A stretch of 64,000 nt of DNA from Oceanobacillus sojae (GTDB lineage: Bacteria; Bacillota; Bacilli; Bacillales; Amphibacillaceae): contig NZ_BJYM01000005.1 of the NCBI RefSeq assembly GCF_007991515.1, forward strand, positions 219,835 to 283,834, in the 5' to 3' direction. The position numbers were made by a program, and so were the translations under genes. Below, one piece after another: positions 62,514 through 64,000 of the stretch (position 1 is its first letter; each line of letters starts with the position of its first letter). The notes under the pieces were generated by a model. It searched no databases. It was not told the origin of the DNA and saw only the letters and a program-made list of their open reading frames with translations.

Positions 62514-63497
62514 TTAAAACATTGCAGTTGAGTGTTTCGGCTGAATTCTTGCTTTTGGATCGATGTAATTTTTAGCATTATTAATCGCTGTCGGCCCTTC
62601 ACCAAATCCCGTTGCAATCAGTTTGACTTTTCCATCATACGTACAGATATCCCCAGCAGCGTATATTCCCGGAATATTTGTCTCCATTTTAGAATTCACA
62701 ACGATACTATTTTTTTCAATCTCTAATCCCCAGTTTTTAATTGGTCCGAGACTGGATATGAATCCATAGTTACAGATAACCTCATCGACTTCTAATTCAA
62801 TCAATTCTTCTTCTTTTATCTTCTGTAAGATAAGCTTTTCAATTTTATTATTTGCTACGATTGCTGTAGGAGCATAAGGGGTGAGTTTTTCTACAGTAGA
62901 TGCATCTAATTGCTCAACACTATGTTCATGGGCGCGAAATTGGTCGCGACGGTGAATCAATGTCACTTTAGAAGCAACTTTCTCAAGCATTAATGCCCAG
63001 TCAACAGCTGAATCTCCACCGCCTAGAATAGCCACATGCTTGTCTTTATATTTATTCATATTCGTCACATAATAATGTAAGTTTGTATTTTCGTAGGCTT
63101 CGCTGTCTCCTACATTTAATCTTCTCGGCTGAAATGCACCATTGCCAGCCGTGATAATCATTGTTTTTGTCAGATGCACTTCCCCGGTATTGGATACAAG
63201 ACGGAAGCTGTCATCTTCTAAACGTTCTATCGTCTCAATAGCCTGTCCAAGCACAATTTCAGAGTCAAATAAATTAGCTTGTTCCTCCAATTGATTGACA
63301 AGCTCCTGTGCACGGACTTTTGGAAATCCTGCAACATCATATATATATTTTTCTGGGTAGAGTGCCGTTAATTGTCCCCCAGTATGAGGGAGGCTTTCAA
63401 TTATTTTAACACTAGCTTGACGCATACCGCCGTAAAAGGCTGTGAATAAGCCAGTGGGTCCAGATCCAATGATCGTTACATCAAAAACTTTCTCCAT
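62514..63497 (-). CDS. yumC: Ferredoxin-NADP reductase, YumC-like
   Basis: 327 residues. FAD site [23 protein letters not shown] site [53 protein letters not shown] (shown as [18 protein letters not shown]) and the YumC-type C-terminus. The TrxR CxxC is absent. It reduces ferredoxin or flavodoxin with NADPH. The ferredoxin gene follows. It differs from the Fur-controlled FNR at 45619-46665, with no Fur box seen, so it is probably the housekeeping enzyme. AGAGG site before the ATG. Confidence 0.92.
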   Translation of the reverse strand: MEKVFDVTIIGSGPTGLFTAFYGGMRQASVKIIESLPHTGGQLTALYPEKYIYDVAGFPKVRAQELVNQLEEQANLFDSEIVLGQAIETIERLEDDSFRLVSNTGEVHLTKTMIITAGNGAFQPRRLNVGDSEAYENTNLHYYVTNMNKYKDKHVAILGGGDSAVDWALMLEKVASKVTLIHRRDQFRAHEHSVEQLDASTVEKLTPYAPTAIVANNKIEKLILQKIKEEELIELEVDEVICNYGFISSLGPIKNWGLEIEKNSIVVNSKMETNIPGIYAAGDICTYDGKVKLIATGFGEGPTAINNAKNYIDPKARIQPKHSTAMF

Positions 63498-63982
63498 ACA
63501 ATACCTCTTTTCTTTACGAAGCTTTTTCTAACTCTAGAATAATACTTCCGTTAGTTCCATTAATTAAAGACGTTCAAAGTGCGAATGAAAAGATTTTTGA
63601 AAGAGTAATACATTAAAACTCACTAAATCAATCTGGCGGTATTAATGATTCTCAGATTTTCCTGTGTAGTTTAGTACAATAATGATCTATTCAGTTCAGT
63701 ATTTCTTATATATTATGTAATTATTTTCCTGAAAATTGAATTACTGAATAAAAATAGTGGCTCTTCACCAAAAATATTATTTAAATTTACAAGTACCTTA
63801 TTACACTTTTTATACCATGAAGTATAATAATAGTGAATTATAAAGTCAAGACACATGCCTGAATGTATCTTAAAAATTATTTTTTTGGGTCCTATTTTCT
63901 AATGCTTGCATTGAAGTTTTTATACTTAAAGGTTGAAAAAGTATGTAAAATCATATAAACTGAAAATTATTAATAAATATTT
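63498..63982. other. Intergenic region upstream of the last partial gene
   Basis: Nearly 500 bases of AT-rich DNA with no supportable reading frame. It should contain divergent promoters of yumC and the gene that starts at 63997; I could not assign either with confidence. Confidence 0.4.
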
Positions 63983-64000
63983 AGGAGGAGTTACATATGA
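63983..64000 (+). CDS. Ribosome site and start codon of a gene leaving the window
   Basis: AGGAGGAG at 63983-63990 stands 6 bases before ATG 63997-63999, a very strong start for a + strand gene. Only the start codon is inside the window, so the product is unknown. Confidence 0.6.
   Translation, partial: RRSYI

Overview
The window is AT-rich, with Bacillus-type Shine-Dalgarno sites (AGGAGG-like), sigma-A type promoters, TTG and GTG starts and many intrinsic terminators. Gene content (pgsBC, a guanidine-I riboswitch with ykkCD, swrC with its TetR gene, czrA/czcD, yfmJ-like and yumC-like genes, a DUF2621 protein, a Zur regulon with rpsN2 and COG0523 GTPases) points to a low-GC Gram-positive of the Bacillaceae, perhaps an Oceanobacillus or Virgibacillus relative. 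The genus is an inference. No phage, complete insertion sequence, CRISPR array, tRNA or rRNA was seen.

Layout. 1-1.5 kb: start of a poly-gamma-glutamate operon (pgsB, pgsC running off the window). 2-3.3 kb: TetR-GNAT pair under a dyad operator. 3.4-8.8 kb: two divergent units, Na+/solute symporter plus amidohydrolase facing nucleoside phosphorylase plus MFS carrier. 8.9-12.9 kb: YoaK-like protein, a decayed membrane-protein gene, an MBL hydrolase, a small membrane protein and a nitronate monooxygenase-like flavoenzyme. 13-24.4 kb: regulators with their targets (TetR/DHA2 pump, LysR/YeiH, TetR/SwrC RND pump, MerR/membrane protein), plus a membrane-anchored protein carrying two L7/L12-like repeats. 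24.6-32.5 kb: NUDIX, YfmJ, PAP2, RarA, a second L7/L12-repeat protein, LacI regulator, PPP phosphatase and a broken coiled-coil gene. 32.6-41.6 kb: Zn efflux (czrA-czcD), Ca2+/H+ antiporter, DUF418 protein, malate:quinone oxidoreductase, SDR/WYL pair, ykkCD under a guanidine-I riboswitch. 41.7-46.8 kb: Fur-controlled ferredoxin-NADP reductase and iron-siderophore ABC operon. 47-50.2 kb: kynUBA tryptophan catabolism and a VOC protein. 50.5-52 kb: SelO. 52.1-59.5 kb: a zinc-starvation block. 59.9-64 kb: SufR-like regulator, FMN reductase, structured non-coding element, DUF2621, 7Fe-type ferredoxin, YumC-like reductase, and the first codon of another gene.

The most interesting segment is the zinc block. 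Two transcription units carry well-matched Zur boxes beside recognisable promoters: rpsN2 with a His-rich COG0523 GTPase, and a CzcO-like flavoprotein, an FeoB-like transporter with a Cys-rich gate, zagA, dCTP deaminase and a third COG0523 GTPase. I propose a zinc acquisition and sparing system in which the FeoB-like protein is a candidate Zn(II) importer and the zinc-independent dCTP deaminase replaces the zinc-dependent dCMP deaminase route. Together with CzrA/CzcD (Zn excess), Fur (iron) and the guanidine riboswitch, much of the window concerns metal and toxic-solute homeostasis.
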